Shown here piece after piece: positions 16,557 through 26,252 of a DNA stretch of 64,000 nucleotides. Source of the stretch: UBA7657 sp049652985 (GTDB taxonomy: Bacteria; Pseudomonadota; Alphaproteobacteria; Micavibrionales; Micavibrionaceae); contig JBASFK010000001.1 in NCBI GenBank assembly GCA_049652985.1, positions 1 to 64,000 of the forward strand. The letters are read 5' to 3'. The notes under the pieces were generated by a model, which saw only the letters and a list, made by a program, of their open reading frames with translations, ran no database searches and had not been told where the DNA came from. Both the position numbers and the translations under genes were made by a program. The stretch's first letter is position 1. Each line of letters opens with the position of its first letter.

Positions 16557-18955
16557 GGATAATCGCTTTCGCGCCGCGCGAAATCCTCCGCGGTGTAATC
16601 AGGCTCCAGGAAACCGCCAAGATTTTTGAGGCCCAGGCTGAAAATCACCTCGGTATCGCTCTCGCCGCTGGAATCGTCCGTGAAGTTCCGCACACCCAGC
16701 AGCGACCACGACCAGCACTGGCCGAAGAAATCCAGCCCGCCATAAGCCTTGCGGAGCCCGGAAGTTTCACCAAAATCGTTCGTTGCCCCGGCCCGCACGC
16801 GCCACTCGGGAGTCAGGTAATATCCGACCGCGTTATGAAGCTGCTCGCGGCTTTCATCTATGTCTGTATTCTCAAGCGCCGACGCATAGAGATAGCGCGT
16901 ACTGAGCGAAAAACGGCCAAGCCGCGCCCCCAAATCAACCTCGTGCCGCTCGGAGGAAAGATCGTCGCTGTTAAGCTGGAAACGGTAATTGATTGTGTAA
17001 TTATGGCCCAGGACCGAAGATATCTGGCCAACATAATCTGAGCTTTGCCCGGTCAGGCCAGACCCTTCCGGAAAGGGATTATCCTTCTCGCTGAGGCGGT
17101 AACTCTGACCCAGGAAAACATCGGCATAACTGCCATTATAGCTGTAGATACCCGAGCGAACGCCGTAGGTCAGGCGCGAGCGGTCCTCGACCCTGTCCAT
17201 TCCGGGAAAACGGTTCGGCTCAAAAATATTACTGGCATCGATCTGGACGTCTTGGCTGTCCTCATTGGGAATTTTCGTGTTCACATCGATATTAGGCGCC
17301 AGCGTCAGCGCCACGATAGGTTCCAGTGTCAATTGATAATGCTTATGCTGGCTGGCCATGGGATAGCTGGTCTGCGCCTGCACCTGCGGGAAAAGCTGCG
17401 CGGCAAAAGAATCTCCGCTGCGGTTTGAACCCACCACCGCCACATCGCGATCCGTGACGGAATAGAAATCGCCGCGCGCATTGGCGTCCACGGTCGTCAG
17501 AAATCCGTAATCGGAAACCAGCCTGCGTTGCCATCCGCCATCTATGCTTAAGCGGTTCATGTCCTGCCCGCTGCCGCCGCGTACGAGGCCAAGAAACGAC
17601 GCGCCTGCGTCCCAGCGCCCGCCAACGACCGGCATGCTGCCCGGTTCCCCCATGAAGCTCGTAATGATCTCGGGCATCACTTCGGGCTGCTCCTCCTGGT
17701 TCTCGCGCACACGAATATCCTGGAACGTCAAAAGCCTGCCAACGGCATAATCGCGGCCCGAAAACCTTTCCGCATAAACTTCATTCTCCAACACGTCTTC
17801 GTTGGTGAAATCGTACTGGCGCATATACTGGTCGTCCGACGCCCAGTTCACATTGACGCCGGAGCGCCATTTTTCATTCATATCCCAGCGCGCCTCACCC
17901 AGCACATGCCCGCGTACTTCCGCGTCGAGATCGACATCGCGGTTACCGACTTTTTCCGTACGGCTCGAGTGGGTAATGCCGCCATTCAGCTCCAGCGAGG
18001 CATTATTCCAGCGCTGTCGGTATTGGGTCAGCAGGAGCGGCGCCTCTTCCGTCATCGCCATCAGGCCAATAGTTGCGTCGCGGTCCGGCGCGATATTCCA
18101 GTAATAGTTCTCCTGCACAAACGCACCGAGATTGCTCTTGAATCCGCCCGACGGCGCAAGAAAACCGCTTTTACGCTTAATGGTACCATCCGGGTGAGAG
18201 AAATAAGGCACATAAGCAATTGGAGTTCCCCACGCTTCAAAGCGTGCATGTTTATAGCTGATCATATGCGCTTCATTATCGTGCTCGACCTCGGCTGCAC
18301 GTAATTGCCACACAGGTGGTTTTTCCGGGTCTGCCTTACACGGCTCACACGGCGTATATGTCGCATCGTTCATAAGAGTTTTAATACCGCCCTCACGCGT
18401 CCCGTCCGCCGCCGTAAAACGCGATCCGTCCGCCAGGTAGGTCTTAAGGCCCTTCACAAACCCGTCCTTGAATTCGTTGTGCAGCTCCACCTGCTCGGAA
18501 TAATGGATATCGCCGCTCTCCTCATTCAGCACCACGTCGCCACTGGCGATGACGCGGTCTTCCTTCAGGTAGTAAATAATCTGGTCCGCGCGGAAAATCC
18601 GTCCCGATTGCACCAGCATCACGTCGCCCGATGCCGTCACCGTCTGCGCCGCTTCGTCATGCTCCATCGTGTCTGCCTGCAGATCGACCGGCGCATTCGA
18701 AACCGGCTTGTCCTCGATGGATTGCGCCGCCGCCGTTTCGCCAACCGGCATCTCGCTTAGATCACCTTCATAAGGGCCCTGCACATAAGGCTCCGGGCCA
18801 GTCATCAGCCGGGCCGAATCCGCAACCTGCACTGATGGCGGTGTTTCTCCAGATGGCGATTCATCACCCAAAGACGTCAGCATCTGTGCCGAAGACGGAA
18901 AGGCCGTAAAAAACACGGCCCCGGCCAGGAAGAAAAAGCAAACAGAAAGGCGCAT
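16553..18955 (-). CDS. lptD: LPS-assembly protein LptD
   Basis: LptD is the outer-membrane barrel that inserts lipopolysaccharide at the cell surface. I place the start at ATG 18955, which gives a signal peptide (MRLSVCFFFLAG, cleavage near SSA/QM); the longer frame to 19009 adds 18 unlikely residues. An LptA-like beta-jellyroll (about residues 90-195, DGDVMLV-type repeats with DQIIYYLKEDRVIASGDV) precedes the barrel. A paired-cysteine motif (TPCEPC) after the jellyroll and one C-terminal cysteine (GQCWSW) match the disulfide scheme known for LptD. The helicase gene lies upstream on the same strand, and the 241-aa membrane protein follows with a 4-nt overlap. Confidence 0.93.
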   Translation of the reverse strand: MRLSVCFFFLAGAVFFTAFPSSAQMLTSLGDESPSGETPPSVQVADSARLMTGPEPYVQGPYEGDLSEMPVGETAAAQSIEDKPVSNAPVDLQADTMEHDEAAQTVTASGDVMLVQSGRIFRADQIIYYLKEDRVIASGDVVLNEESGDIHYSEQVELHNEFKDGFVKGLKTYLADGSRFTAADGTREGGIKTLMNDATYTPCEPCKADPEKPPVWQLRAAEVEHDNEAHMISYKHARFEAWGTPIAYVPYFSHPDGTIKRKSGFLAPSGGFKSNLGAFVQENYYWNIAPDRDATIGLMAMTEEAPLLLTQYRQRWNNASLELNGGITHSSRTEKVGNRDVDLDAEVRGHVLGEARWDMNEKWRSGVNVNWASDDQYMRQYDFTNEDVLENEVYAERFSGRDYAVGRLLTFQDIRVRENQEEQPEVMPEIITSFMGEPGSMPVVGGRWDAGASFLGLVRGGSGQDMNRLSIDGGWQRRLVSDYGFLTTVDANARGDFYSVTDRDVAVVGSNRSGDSFAAQLFPQVQAQTSYPMASQHKHYQLTLEPIVALTLAPNIDVNTKIPNEDSQDVQIDASNIFEPNRFPGMDRVEDRSRLTYGVRSGIYSYNGSYADVFLGQSYRLSEKDNPFPEGSGLTGQSSDYVGQISSVLGHNYTINYRFQLNSDDLSSERHEVDLGARLGRFSLSTRYLYASALENTDIDESREQLHNAVGYYLTPEWRVRAGATNDFGETSGLRKAYGGLDFFGQCWSWSLLGVRNFTDDSSGESDTEVIFSLGLKNLGGFLEPDYTAEDFARRESDYP

Positions 18956-19044
18956 GAAAAACGCTTTTAAATTGGTGAAATTATTGATGAATTCTGCCCT
19001 CCCGGGCACGGGCGGGTCAAGAGGACTTGTCCCGCTTTATACGC

Positions 19045-20412
19045 TTATCTTTTGCCTTGTCCGCCGAAAAAGCCGGGCATTTCGTCGCCGAATCCCTGTA
19101 CCCCGCTTTCCCCGGGCTCTCTGTCACGCGAACGGGCAGGCTGTGGCGAACGGCTTTCACGCTCATCACGCTGCTTCTCATGTCTTTGGGGCTTTTCGAA
19201 ACGGGGTTTTTCATCCCGCGGCCTGTCCTGCCGGGGTCTTTCGTCGCGCGGACGTTCTTCACGCGGCGGGCGCGGCTCTTCTGAACGGCCGGAACTCTTG
19301 CCCGAACTTTCTACCGTAATTTTCTGTTTTATAAGTTTTTCAATCGCATCGACATATTTTTGCTCGTCCTTGGTCGCGAGCATCCACGCGCGGCCCTCTT
19401 TCCCGGCCCGGCCCGTGCGACCGATGCGGTGAACATAATCTTCGGCATTGAACGGCACATCGTAATTGAACACATGCGAAACATTGTCTACGTCCAGGCC
19501 ACGTGCCGCAACGTCGCTGCAAACCAGCAATGTAACGGTGCCGTCTTTAAATTCAGCCAGTGTCCTGGTCCGCACGCTCTGCTCCATATCGCCATTAATG
19601 CCTTTCGCGGCATGGCCCTTACGCTGCAGATGCTGCACAACACCGCCCATATCACGCTTGCGGTTGCAGAAAATAAAAGCGTTTTTCACTTCTTCTTTTT
19701 TGATTAAACCGGCAAGCACATCAAGCTTGTCCTTGGGATGCGTATTCACAAGAAACTGCAACACCCGCTCTGCGGTTGAGGACGGCGCCGCGACGGAAAT
19801 CTCTTTCGGGCTGCTCTGGAACTTCTGCGTCAGCTTCTTGATCTCCGGCGGCATCGTAGCCGAAAACAGCAATGTCTGCCGGATCGGCGACAAGCGCGAG
19901 ACGATCTTCTCGATATCCGGAATGAAACCCATATCCAGCATCCTGTCCGCCTCGTCGATCACCAGGACTTTAATATCGCTCAGCAGAATTTTTCCGCGGT
20001 CGAACAGGTCGAGCAATCGCCCCGGCGTCGCGATCAATACATCCACGCCGCGGTCGAGCAGCGCCACCTGGGCGTCCATTGACGACCCGCCGACCAAAAG
20101 CGCCTTGGTCAGTTTCGCATACTTGCCATATGTGTCGAAATTCTCGGCGATCTGCGCCGCCAGCTCCCGCGTCGGGGAAAGGATAAGCGAACGCGGCATC
20201 CGTGCCTTCGCCCGCCCGCCCTGCAGGATCTCAATCATCGGCAGCGTGAACCCTGCCGTCTTGCCTGTACCCGTCTGCGCCAGGCCGACAATATCGCGGC
20301 CCATGAGAATGATGGGAATAGCCTGCGCCTGGATGGGCGTCGGGGTGTCATAGCCACATTCGGTGACGGCCCTGAGGACGTTTTCGCTTAAACCGAGGTC
20401 TGTAAAATGCAT
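19045..20412 (-). CDS. rhlE: DEAD-box ATP-dependent RNA helicase, RhlE type
   Basis: All core helicase motifs are present in order: Q motif (GYDTPTPIQAQAIP), Walker A AQTGTGKT, PTRELAAQI, DEADRMLDMGF, SATMP and HRIGRTGRAG. After the two RecA-like domains (about 375 residues) comes a disordered tail of about 75 residues rich in Arg, Glu, Asp and Pro, typical of RhlE-like proteins, which remodel RNA during ribosome assembly and cold adaptation. The 455-residue length fits. lptD begins 90 nt downstream on the same strand. RhlE is the closest subfamily I can name; the exact symbol is less certain than the family. Confidence 0.88.
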   Translation of the reverse strand: MHFTDLGLSENVLRAVTECGYDTPTPIQAQAIPIILMGRDIVGLAQTGTGKTAGFTLPMIEILQGGRAKARMPRSLILSPTRELAAQIAENFDTYGKYAKLTKALLVGGSSMDAQVALLDRGVDVLIATPGRLLDLFDRGKILLSDIKVLVIDEADRMLDMGFIPDIEKIVSRLSPIRQTLLFSATMPPEIKKLTQKFQSSPKEISVAAPSSTAERVLQFLVNTHPKDKLDVLAGLIKKEEVKNAFIFCNRKRDMGGVVQHLQRKGHAAKGINGDMEQSVRTRTLAEFKDGTVTLLVCSDVAARGLDVDNVSHVFNYDVPFNAEDYVHRIGRTGRAGKEGRAWMLATKDEQKYVDAIEKLIKQKITVESSGKSSGRSEEPRPPREERPRDERPRQDRPRDEKPRFEKPQRHEKQRDERESRSPQPARSRDREPGESGVQGFGDEMPGFFGGQGKR

Positions 20413-20488
20413 GGATTGTTTATATCACTTTCAATAAGCTCGACTTATTATTATAAAAACCCGGCAAAAGCAACATAAACGGCCTACC

Positions 20489-20860
20489 ATGAGCACAAAA
20501 GCCAAAGATCAAACCTTCGATTTTACACCGGTTTTCGACCAATCGGGCCTTATTCCGTGCGTCACAACCGACAAATCCGGCAAGGTTTTAATGGTGGCCT
20601 ATATGAACAAAGAGGCCCTCGACCTGACCCTTAAAACCGGCGAAGCGCATTACTGGTCCCGGTCCCGGAAGGAGCTTTGGCACAAGGGCGCCACCTCCGG
20701 CGAAACCCAGAAACTCATCGAACTCCGGGTGGATTGCGATCAGGATTGCCTGCTCCTGACGGTCGAAATGCAGGGCGAAAAACAGGTTGCCTGCCACACC
20801 GGCCGCCACTCCTGCTTCTACCGCGCGGTTGGAAAAGACGGCAAGCTTACTGAGCGTTAA
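20489..20860 (+). CDS. hisI: phosphoribosyl-AMP cyclohydrolase
   Basis: HisI opens the purine ring of phosphoribosyl-AMP in histidine biosynthesis. The 123-aa protein carries the family signature: VAYMNKEAL, AHYWSRSRKELWHKG, the metal-binding VDCDQDC and CHTGRHSCFYR. It is the stand-alone type, without the HisE domain. The gene is isolated from other his genes here. Its 3' end overlaps the convergent membrane-protein gene by 14 bases. Confidence 0.96.
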   Translation: MSTKAKDQTFDFTPVFDQSGLIPCVTTDKSGKVLMVAYMNKEALDLTLKTGEAHYWSRSRKELWHKGATSGETQKLIELRVDCDQDCLLLTVEMQGEKQVACHTGRHSCFYRAVGKDGKLTER

Positions 20861-21308
20861 CAGGCTCGGAAGGCGTCACCGCGTACATCGGAATATCTAT
20901 CACCATCGGGTGCTCGCGGTGAAACAGGAAATAGACGGCAACGTTAATCACGAATAAAACCGTCGCCACTTTCAAAACCACGTGAATCTTGTTTTTCTTC
21001 TGCGCGCTTGTCCCGCAATGCCCGTCACAGCAATGCTTGTGCTGCTCGTGCGGCCCCATATGCTCGCTGTAATAATGCAGTCCCCACCCCAGCACGAGAA
21101 CAATCGCCGAAAAAACAATCATCGGCACTTCATAATGATGGAGCATGTCATGAAGATGAACCCACCCGGCAGGCAATGTGCTGACAATGCCAATCCCGGA
21201 CAGGATGCTCACAATGCTGAAAATTGTCGGCAGGACACAGCAGAAAATATGGCTTGTCTCTGAAACCAGCAGCGCTGCCAGTATTGTTTTTCTGTATTTT
21301 TGCATCAA
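20847..21308 (-). CDS. small membrane protein with His/Cys cluster, MerC-like topology
   Basis: The 153-aa protein has membrane helices at about residues 10-37, 58-78 and 110-129. Between the last two lies a loop dense in histidine and cysteine (HEQHKHCCDGHCG), and the first helix contains HIFCCVLP. A cysteine pair inside the first helix plus a metal-rich loop recalls the MerC/MerT family of small metal transporters, but the sequence match is loose. Metal handling is therefore a reasonable guess only. It stands alone, and its end overlaps hisI by 14 bases on the opposite strand. Confidence 0.55.
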   Translation of the reverse strand: MMQKYRKTILAALLVSETSHIFCCVLPTIFSIVSILSGIGIVSTLPAGWVHLHDMLHHYEVPMIVFSAIVLVLGWGLHYYSEHMGPHEQHKHCCDGHCGTSAQKKNKIHVVLKVATVLFVINVAVYFLFHREHPMVIDIPMYAVTPSEPVNAQ

Positions 21309-21409
21309 GAAATATCCCCGGAGTCCGCTACATATATAACATTTTGGCTTTTTTGCAAGAATGATGCTTTAAGAAAAATATGCTATGATCGATTCATAGA
21401 GGGTGTTCC

Positions 21410-22069
21410 ATGACAATCAAAGGCGATCAACTCTACGAACTCGGCTGGCTCCCGATCACCGATTTATCAAGTCTGCAACCCAGTTTTGAAAATCTGCCCG
21501 AAGACAAATATGCGGAAAAGCGCCTGCGCTCGCGCCGTTATTCCTGTTACCGCTACAATACCGATGGTTCAATCACGAAACTTTCCCAGAAAGATTTCAT
21601 GCAGAGCAGCAACATTAACAAACATGTCGGCGACATTGAACGGAAATACGATTCACTCGACCCGGCGCTCGAAACCAACCCGGTTTTCCTGAAAATGTTC
21701 GAGGAATTCCAGGAACGCACGAAATTAAGCCCTAACAGCGCCATCGAGGTCCATCAGATACGCTGGCACTGCGCCAAGCGCGTCAAAATCCCCGCCCCCG
21801 AAGGCGTGCACCAAGACGGCTTCGATTATATCGGCATGTTCATGGTGAATTCGCACAATATCGACGGCGGCGAACTGATGATCTACCCCTCGCCCGAGGA
21901 AGCGCCTCTTCTTGTGAAACAACTCGAGCCCGGCGAATTCATGATCTTGAACGACAAGCGCCTCTTCCACTACGCCGCGCCGCTCGTGCCGCGCCCGAAC
22001 AAGGATGAAGGCTATTGGGATTTGATAATTCTGACCGCGAACGAAGCGCTCAACGCCGCAACCAACTAA
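21410..22069 (+). CDS. 2-oxoglutarate/Fe(II) dioxygenase family protein
   Basis: The 219-aa protein resembles the 2OG-Fe dioxygenase family whose best-known member hydroxylates free isoleucine. Iron ligands can be read as His and Asp in HQDGFDY and the distal His in RLFHYAAP. The double-stranded beta-helix strands DGGELMIY and LEPGEFMILND are also typical. The substrate cannot be told from sequence; free amino acids are the usual targets. The gene converges on the class V aminotransferase gene with a 4-base overlap of stops. Confidence 0.8.
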   Translation: MTIKGDQLYELGWLPITDLSSLQPSFENLPEDKYAEKRLRSRRYSCYRYNTDGSITKLSQKDFMQSSNINKHVGDIERKYDSLDPALETNPVFLKMFEEFQERTKLSPNSAIEVHQIRWHCAKRVKIPAPEGVHQDGFDYIGMFMVNSHNIDGGELMIYPSPEEAPLLVKQLEPGEFMILNDKRLFHYAAPLVPRPNKDEGYWDLIILTANEALNAATN

Positions 22070-23298
22070 AGTCGCGCGAGACCTTCAAACAGCATATCCA
22101 TCTCTGCAAACGTATTGTAATGCACGCAACCCACGCGCACGACTCCACCCTTGGATGTCAGCCCCAGCGCATCCGTCACGCCGATGCCGTAAAAACTCCC
22201 TGCTCCCGTCGTAATATTTTCTTTCGCAAGATGATCCGAAACCGCCGGCGATTTATATCCATCCACCGTAATCGCAAACGTGGCCGTCCGCTCTTGTGCA
22301 CGTGCCGGGTCGGTAATACCCCACACCGTAACGCCATCGGCCTCTTTGGCCTTCGCCAGGAATTTCCTGCTCCATTCCTGCTCATACACACCCACGCGCT
22401 CGTAACTGGATTCCAGCTGCTCGCGCAGCGTTTTTCCACCCTCGGCAATCGCGGCTAGGTAATCAATCGCGGCGGAAAATCCCGCCTGCGCCTCAAAATT
22501 CTGTGTACCGGTCTCCCAGCATTCGGGCGGCGTAACGATGGATGGCTCGACCTTGTATGGTCGCAGGCGCTCTAGATGCTCACGCTTGCCATACACCATG
22601 CCCATATGCGGCCCGAAAAATTTATACGGCGAACAGGCCATGAAATCGCAATCCAGCTTTTTGACGTCTGGCAGGTAATGCGGCGCGGAATGTGTCGCGT
22701 CCGCATAGGTCATGGCGCCGACGGATTTCGCCATTTTCATGATGCGCGCCGCGTCCGTGCGCGACCCGCATGCGTTCGACGCCATCGTAAATGCAATGAA
22801 CTTTGTCTTGCCTGAAATCAAAGTCTCGAAATAATCGTAATCGAGCGTGCAATCCTCGGGCCGCACCGGCACCATGTGCCATTTCACGCCCCTGTCTTCC
22901 GCCGCCTGCTTCCAGTATGAAACATTCGCGTAATGATCGAGGCTTGTGAGAATGATTTCATCGCCCGGCTGCCATTCACGGCTGATCGAGCGGCTCAAAT
23001 GCGCCGTGATGGTGCTCATGTTCGCCCCAAAAATAATTTCACCCGGCGTAGCGTTAAAAAAAGCCGCGCCCTTCTCCCGCGCGGTTTTGACAACTTCATG
23101 CGTCCGTCGGACGGTAAAAAACTGGCTCGATATCACGTTACTCGTGCCCTGCAGGAAATAATCCGCCATCGCCTTGGCGACGCTTTCAGGCACCTGCGTG
23201 CCACCCGGTCCGTCAAAAAAGACCGGCGCACTGCCATTTATTTTCTGGCCCAGCGCGGGGAAAAACCGTCTTACTTCCTGCGGATCGAACGCTTTCAT
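22066..23298 (-). CDS. cysteine desulfurase-like class V aminotransferase
   Basis: A PLP-dependent fold-type I enzyme. I start it at ATG 23298, which overlaps the recJ stop (ATGA); the longer frame to 23391 adds 31 non-family residues. The N-terminus 'VRRFFPAL' and FFDGPGGTQVP are characteristic of the cysteine-desulfurase-like family. The PLP lysine is in CSPYKFFGPHMG, and YADATHSAPH holds the cofactor Asp/His. The active-site cysteine loop of true IscS/SufS enzymes is not obvious, so the reaction is uncertain. It is the last gene of a glpX-recJ-aminotransferase transcription unit. Confidence 0.82.
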   Translation of the reverse strand: MKAFDPQEVRRFFPALGQKINGSAPVFFDGPGGTQVPESVAKAMADYFLQGTSNVISSQFFTVRRTHEVVKTAREKGAAFFNATPGEIIFGANMSTITAHLSRSISREWQPGDEIILTSLDHYANVSYWKQAAEDRGVKWHMVPVRPEDCTLDYDYFETLISGKTKFIAFTMASNACGSRTDAARIMKMAKSVGAMTYADATHSAPHYLPDVKKLDCDFMACSPYKFFGPHMGMVYGKREHLERLRPYKVEPSIVTPPECWETGTQNFEAQAGFSAAIDYLAAIAEGGKTLREQLESSYERVGVYEQEWSRKFLAKAKEADGVTVWGITDPARAQERTATFAITVDGYKSPAVSDHLAKENITTGAGSFYGIGVTDALGLTSKGGVVRVGCVHYNTFAEMDMLFEGLARL

Positions 23299-25109
23299 GC
23301 TGTTTTCTTTTCTTCCTGCCCAACTGTTATAGATTCCATTGCAAACGCAGCGTCTTTTATGTGCATCTCGACGCTCTCGCGCCCCTGCCATTCATTAATC
23401 TTCAGCGTACCGCACAAATGAAACGACCGCTTGCCCTGCTTCAGCAACGCATCGCCCAACGGTGTATCCACCGCACGAAAAGCCACGGCCTTCAGCCTCG
23501 TGCCGCCCTCCCAGTCTCCCGCCAGAACCCGCACATGACTGCTGCCCACGATATCGGCGGAATGAATGCGTACATTATTAACAACGAACAACGGCTCCGG
23601 ATGTTCCTGCCCGAAAGGCCCCACCGAATCCCGGATCAGTTTTACAAAATCCGCTCGAAGGCCCCGAACTGACAAAACTCCATCGATCACTGAATCACTG
23701 TTCGCCGCGCCGGAACTCGCCTGTTTCTTCACATGGTCATAAATAAATTGGCGGAAAGTCTCGATCTGTTCCGGCAGCACGGTAAACCCACCCGCCATGG
23801 CATGCCCGCCGCCTTTTTCCAATAACCCGTCATTCCGCGCATCTATAAACACCTTGGCAATATTCACGCCCGGGACTGAGCGCCCCGATCCCTTGCCTTC
23901 TTTTTTGCCGTTGTCGGTATAGGTGATCACGCAGGCCGGTTTCCCATATTTTTCCTTGAGCCGCCCGGCCACAAGACCCGCCAGCCCCGGGTGCCAGCCT
24001 TCATCGTCAACCACAATCGCCGGAAACTGGTCCAGCCCGCCCGCCTCGACCTTCTGGATGGCCTCGAATTCCATCTGCGCCTGGATTTCTTTGCGCTTCT
24101 CATTGCAGTCCTGCAACGTCCAGGCAATGTTCTTGGCCTCTTCCGGGTCATCGGTGCTGAGAAGCTGCGCCCCCAGATCGGCCTTATGAACGCGTGACCC
24201 CGCATTAATCCTTGGCCCTAAAACGAACCCGGCCGTGAACACATCTGGCACGCCATTGACCTTAGCAACTTCAAGTAAAGCTTTAATACCCGCGTTTTGA
24301 CGCTTGGCCATGCGTTCAAATCCGGCCTTTACGAACAAACGGTTCACACCCTTGAGCGGCACCATGTCGCACACCGTCCCCAGCGCCACCAGTTCCAGCC
24401 AGTTTTTCAGGTCCGGCCCCGCATCGCTGGTCTTTTCCTTTAAACGGTTATTGATCGCCACGCAGGCCATGAACGTCACCCCGCATGCCGCCAGCATCGT
24501 AAGACCAGACGTATCGTCTCTCCGTTTGGGGTTCACAACATGATTGGCCTCCGGCAGGTCCTCTTCCGCCTCATGGTGATCGAGAATGATAATCTCCAGC
24601 CCCATACCGCGCCCTTCCGCCACGATATCGAACGCCGTCGTGCCGCAATCGAGCAGGAACACGATCTCCGTGCCATCGGCTTTCAGTTTTTGCAAAGCCT
24701 CTGTGTTCGGCCCATATCCTTCCGTCAAGCGGTCAGGAATATAAATCGGCGCATTGACCCCGTAATGCTTCAGGAAACGGTGCAAGATCGCCGACGATGT
24801 CGCACCATCCACATCAAAATCCCCGAAAATACTGATCTTTCGTTTTTTGATGACCGCATCACTGACATCATCGGCCAGTTCAGCCATGCCTTTCAGGGAA
24901 AACGGGTCGGGAAAATCATCCTTGAGCGTTGGGTTTAAAAACCGTGCAATCTCGGCCTCTTCCACCTGCCTCGAACAAAGCAGCCGCGCCACCGCCTCGG
25001 GCAGCTCATACCGCCGCGCGACCTGCTCGATAATCGAAAGCTCGACGTCAGGCATGACCCAACGGCTTTGCATTAGTGATTTTTCGATATTAAAGAGTGA
25101 ATCAGGCAT
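23295..25109 (-). CDS. recJ: single-stranded-DNA-specific 5'-3' exonuclease RecJ
   Basis: RecJ degrades single-stranded DNA in recombination and mismatch repair. The 604-aa protein has the DHH-family motifs FGDFDVDGATSS, LDCGTTAFD and DHHEAE, and the DHHA1 motif GGGHAMAGGF near residue 475, followed by the C-terminal nucleic-acid-binding domain. The length matches the family. It starts eight bases after the glpX stop and overlaps the next gene by four, giving a tight operon. Confidence 0.96.
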   Translation of the reverse strand: MPDSLFNIEKSLMQSRWVMPDVELSIIEQVARRYELPEAVARLLCSRQVEEAEIARFLNPTLKDDFPDPFSLKGMAELADDVSDAVIKKRKISIFGDFDVDGATSSAILHRFLKHYGVNAPIYIPDRLTEGYGPNTEALQKLKADGTEIVFLLDCGTTAFDIVAEGRGMGLEIIILDHHEAEEDLPEANHVVNPKRRDDTSGLTMLAACGVTFMACVAINNRLKEKTSDAGPDLKNWLELVALGTVCDMVPLKGVNRLFVKAGFERMAKRQNAGIKALLEVAKVNGVPDVFTAGFVLGPRINAGSRVHKADLGAQLLSTDDPEEAKNIAWTLQDCNEKRKEIQAQMEFEAIQKVEAGGLDQFPAIVVDDEGWHPGLAGLVAGRLKEKYGKPACVITYTDNGKKEGKGSGRSVPGVNIAKVFIDARNDGLLEKGGGHAMAGGFTVLPEQIETFRQFIYDHVKKQASSGAANSDSVIDGVLSVRGLRADFVKLIRDSVGPFGQEHPEPLFVVNNVRIHSADIVGSSHVRVLAGDWEGGTRLKAVAFRAVDTPLGDALLKQGKRSFHLCGTLKINEWQGRESVEMHIKDAAFAMESITVGQEEKKTA

Positions 25110-25117
25110 GCGCCCGA

Positions 25118-26131
25118 TTATACCGACTTGAGCCAGTTCTTGCGTTCAAAATTATGCGTGGCCTCGACCCGGCGCACCGTGCCCGAACGTGAACGCATGA
25201 TAATGGACGAGGTCGAAGCACCGCCCGGGTAACGCCGCACACCGCGTAACATCGTACCATCCGTCACACCAGTTGCCGCGAACATCACGTTCCCAGGTTT
25301 AGCAAGGTCATCCGTCATGTAGATTTTGTTCAAATCCTTGATGCCCCAGCGCTCCGCACGCGCCTTTTCATCATCGTTGCGGAAAATCAGTCGGCCGAGC
25401 ATTGACCCGCCGATACATTGCAGCGCTGCCGCGGCCAGCACGCCTTCCGGCGCGCCGCCATTGCCGACATAAACATCGATACCCGTCTCCGGGTCGGTCG
25501 TCGCGATCACGGCGCTCACATCGCCGTCTTGAATCAAGGTAATCCGCGCACCAGCGCCGCGCACGTCATTGATAAGCTTTTCATGGCGCGGGCGATCGAG
25601 AATGCACACCATCAAATCTTCAATCTTCGTGCCTTTTTCCTTGGCTATTTTTTTAAGCAGGTCCGACATCGGCGCATCTAAATCCAGGACATTCGGGTTC
25701 ACGCTCGGTCCGACCGCCAGCTTGTCCATATAAACATCCGGCGCGTTCAGGAATCCGCCTTCATCCGTCATCGCAATAACCGCGAGAGCATTCGATCCGC
25801 CGCGCGCAGTAATGTCCGTTCCTTCCAGCGGATCAAGCGCGATATCAATTCTTGGGCCACCCTGCCCGACTTCCTCGCCGATATAAAGCATCGGCGCTTC
25901 GTCGCGCTCGCCCTCGCCGATCACGACACGGCCTGAAATATGAAGCGTGTTCAGCGCCTCGCGCATCGCATCCACCGCCGCCTGGTCCGCGCCGTCCTTG
26001 TCACCTCGACCGATCAGGCGGGATGCGGCCAAAGCTGCGGCCTCGGTCACCCGTATCGCCTCGAGGGCAAAGTTACGGTCCATCGAATTTTCGGTTTCAG
26101 TCATTGGTTTCAACCCGGCTTTGGCGTTCAT
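25118..26131 (-). CDS. glpX: fructose-1,6-bisphosphatase class II
   Basis: GlpX removes the 1-phosphate from fructose 1,6-bisphosphate in gluconeogenesis. The 337-aa protein shows GEGERDEAPMLYIGEEVG, the metal-binding DPLEGTD, GGSNALAVIA and GNGGAPEGVLAAAA. Three in-frame ATGs (26131, 26104 and 26083) are possible starts with no clear ribosome site; the family usually begins near the second or third. It is followed by recJ, a common alphaproteobacterial order after hom, although here a small plus-strand gene is inserted between hom and glpX. Confidence 0.95.
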   Translation of the reverse strand: MNAKAGLKPMTETENSMDRNFALEAIRVTEAAALAASRLIGRGDKDGADQAAVDAMREALNTLHISGRVVIGEGERDEAPMLYIGEEVGQGGPRIDIALDPLEGTDITARGGSNALAVIAMTDEGGFLNAPDVYMDKLAVGPSVNPNVLDLDAPMSDLLKKIAKEKGTKIEDLMVCILDRPRHEKLINDVRGAGARITLIQDGDVSAVIATTDPETGIDVYVGNGGAPEGVLAAAALQCIGGSMLGRLIFRNDDEKARAERWGIKDLNKIYMTDDLAKPGNVMFAATGVTDGTMLRGVRRYPGGASTSSIIMRSRSGTVRRVEATHNFERKNWLKSV

Positions 26132-26252
26132 ATCTTTGTCTTAGTCAAAATAAGCTCTGTGTACAAAGTAAAAAGTGCTTTCTTAATTTAATTGTCTATT
26201 ACCATAAACTCCGTTATAAAACAGTAATTATTATAAAAAACGGGATAGGGAC

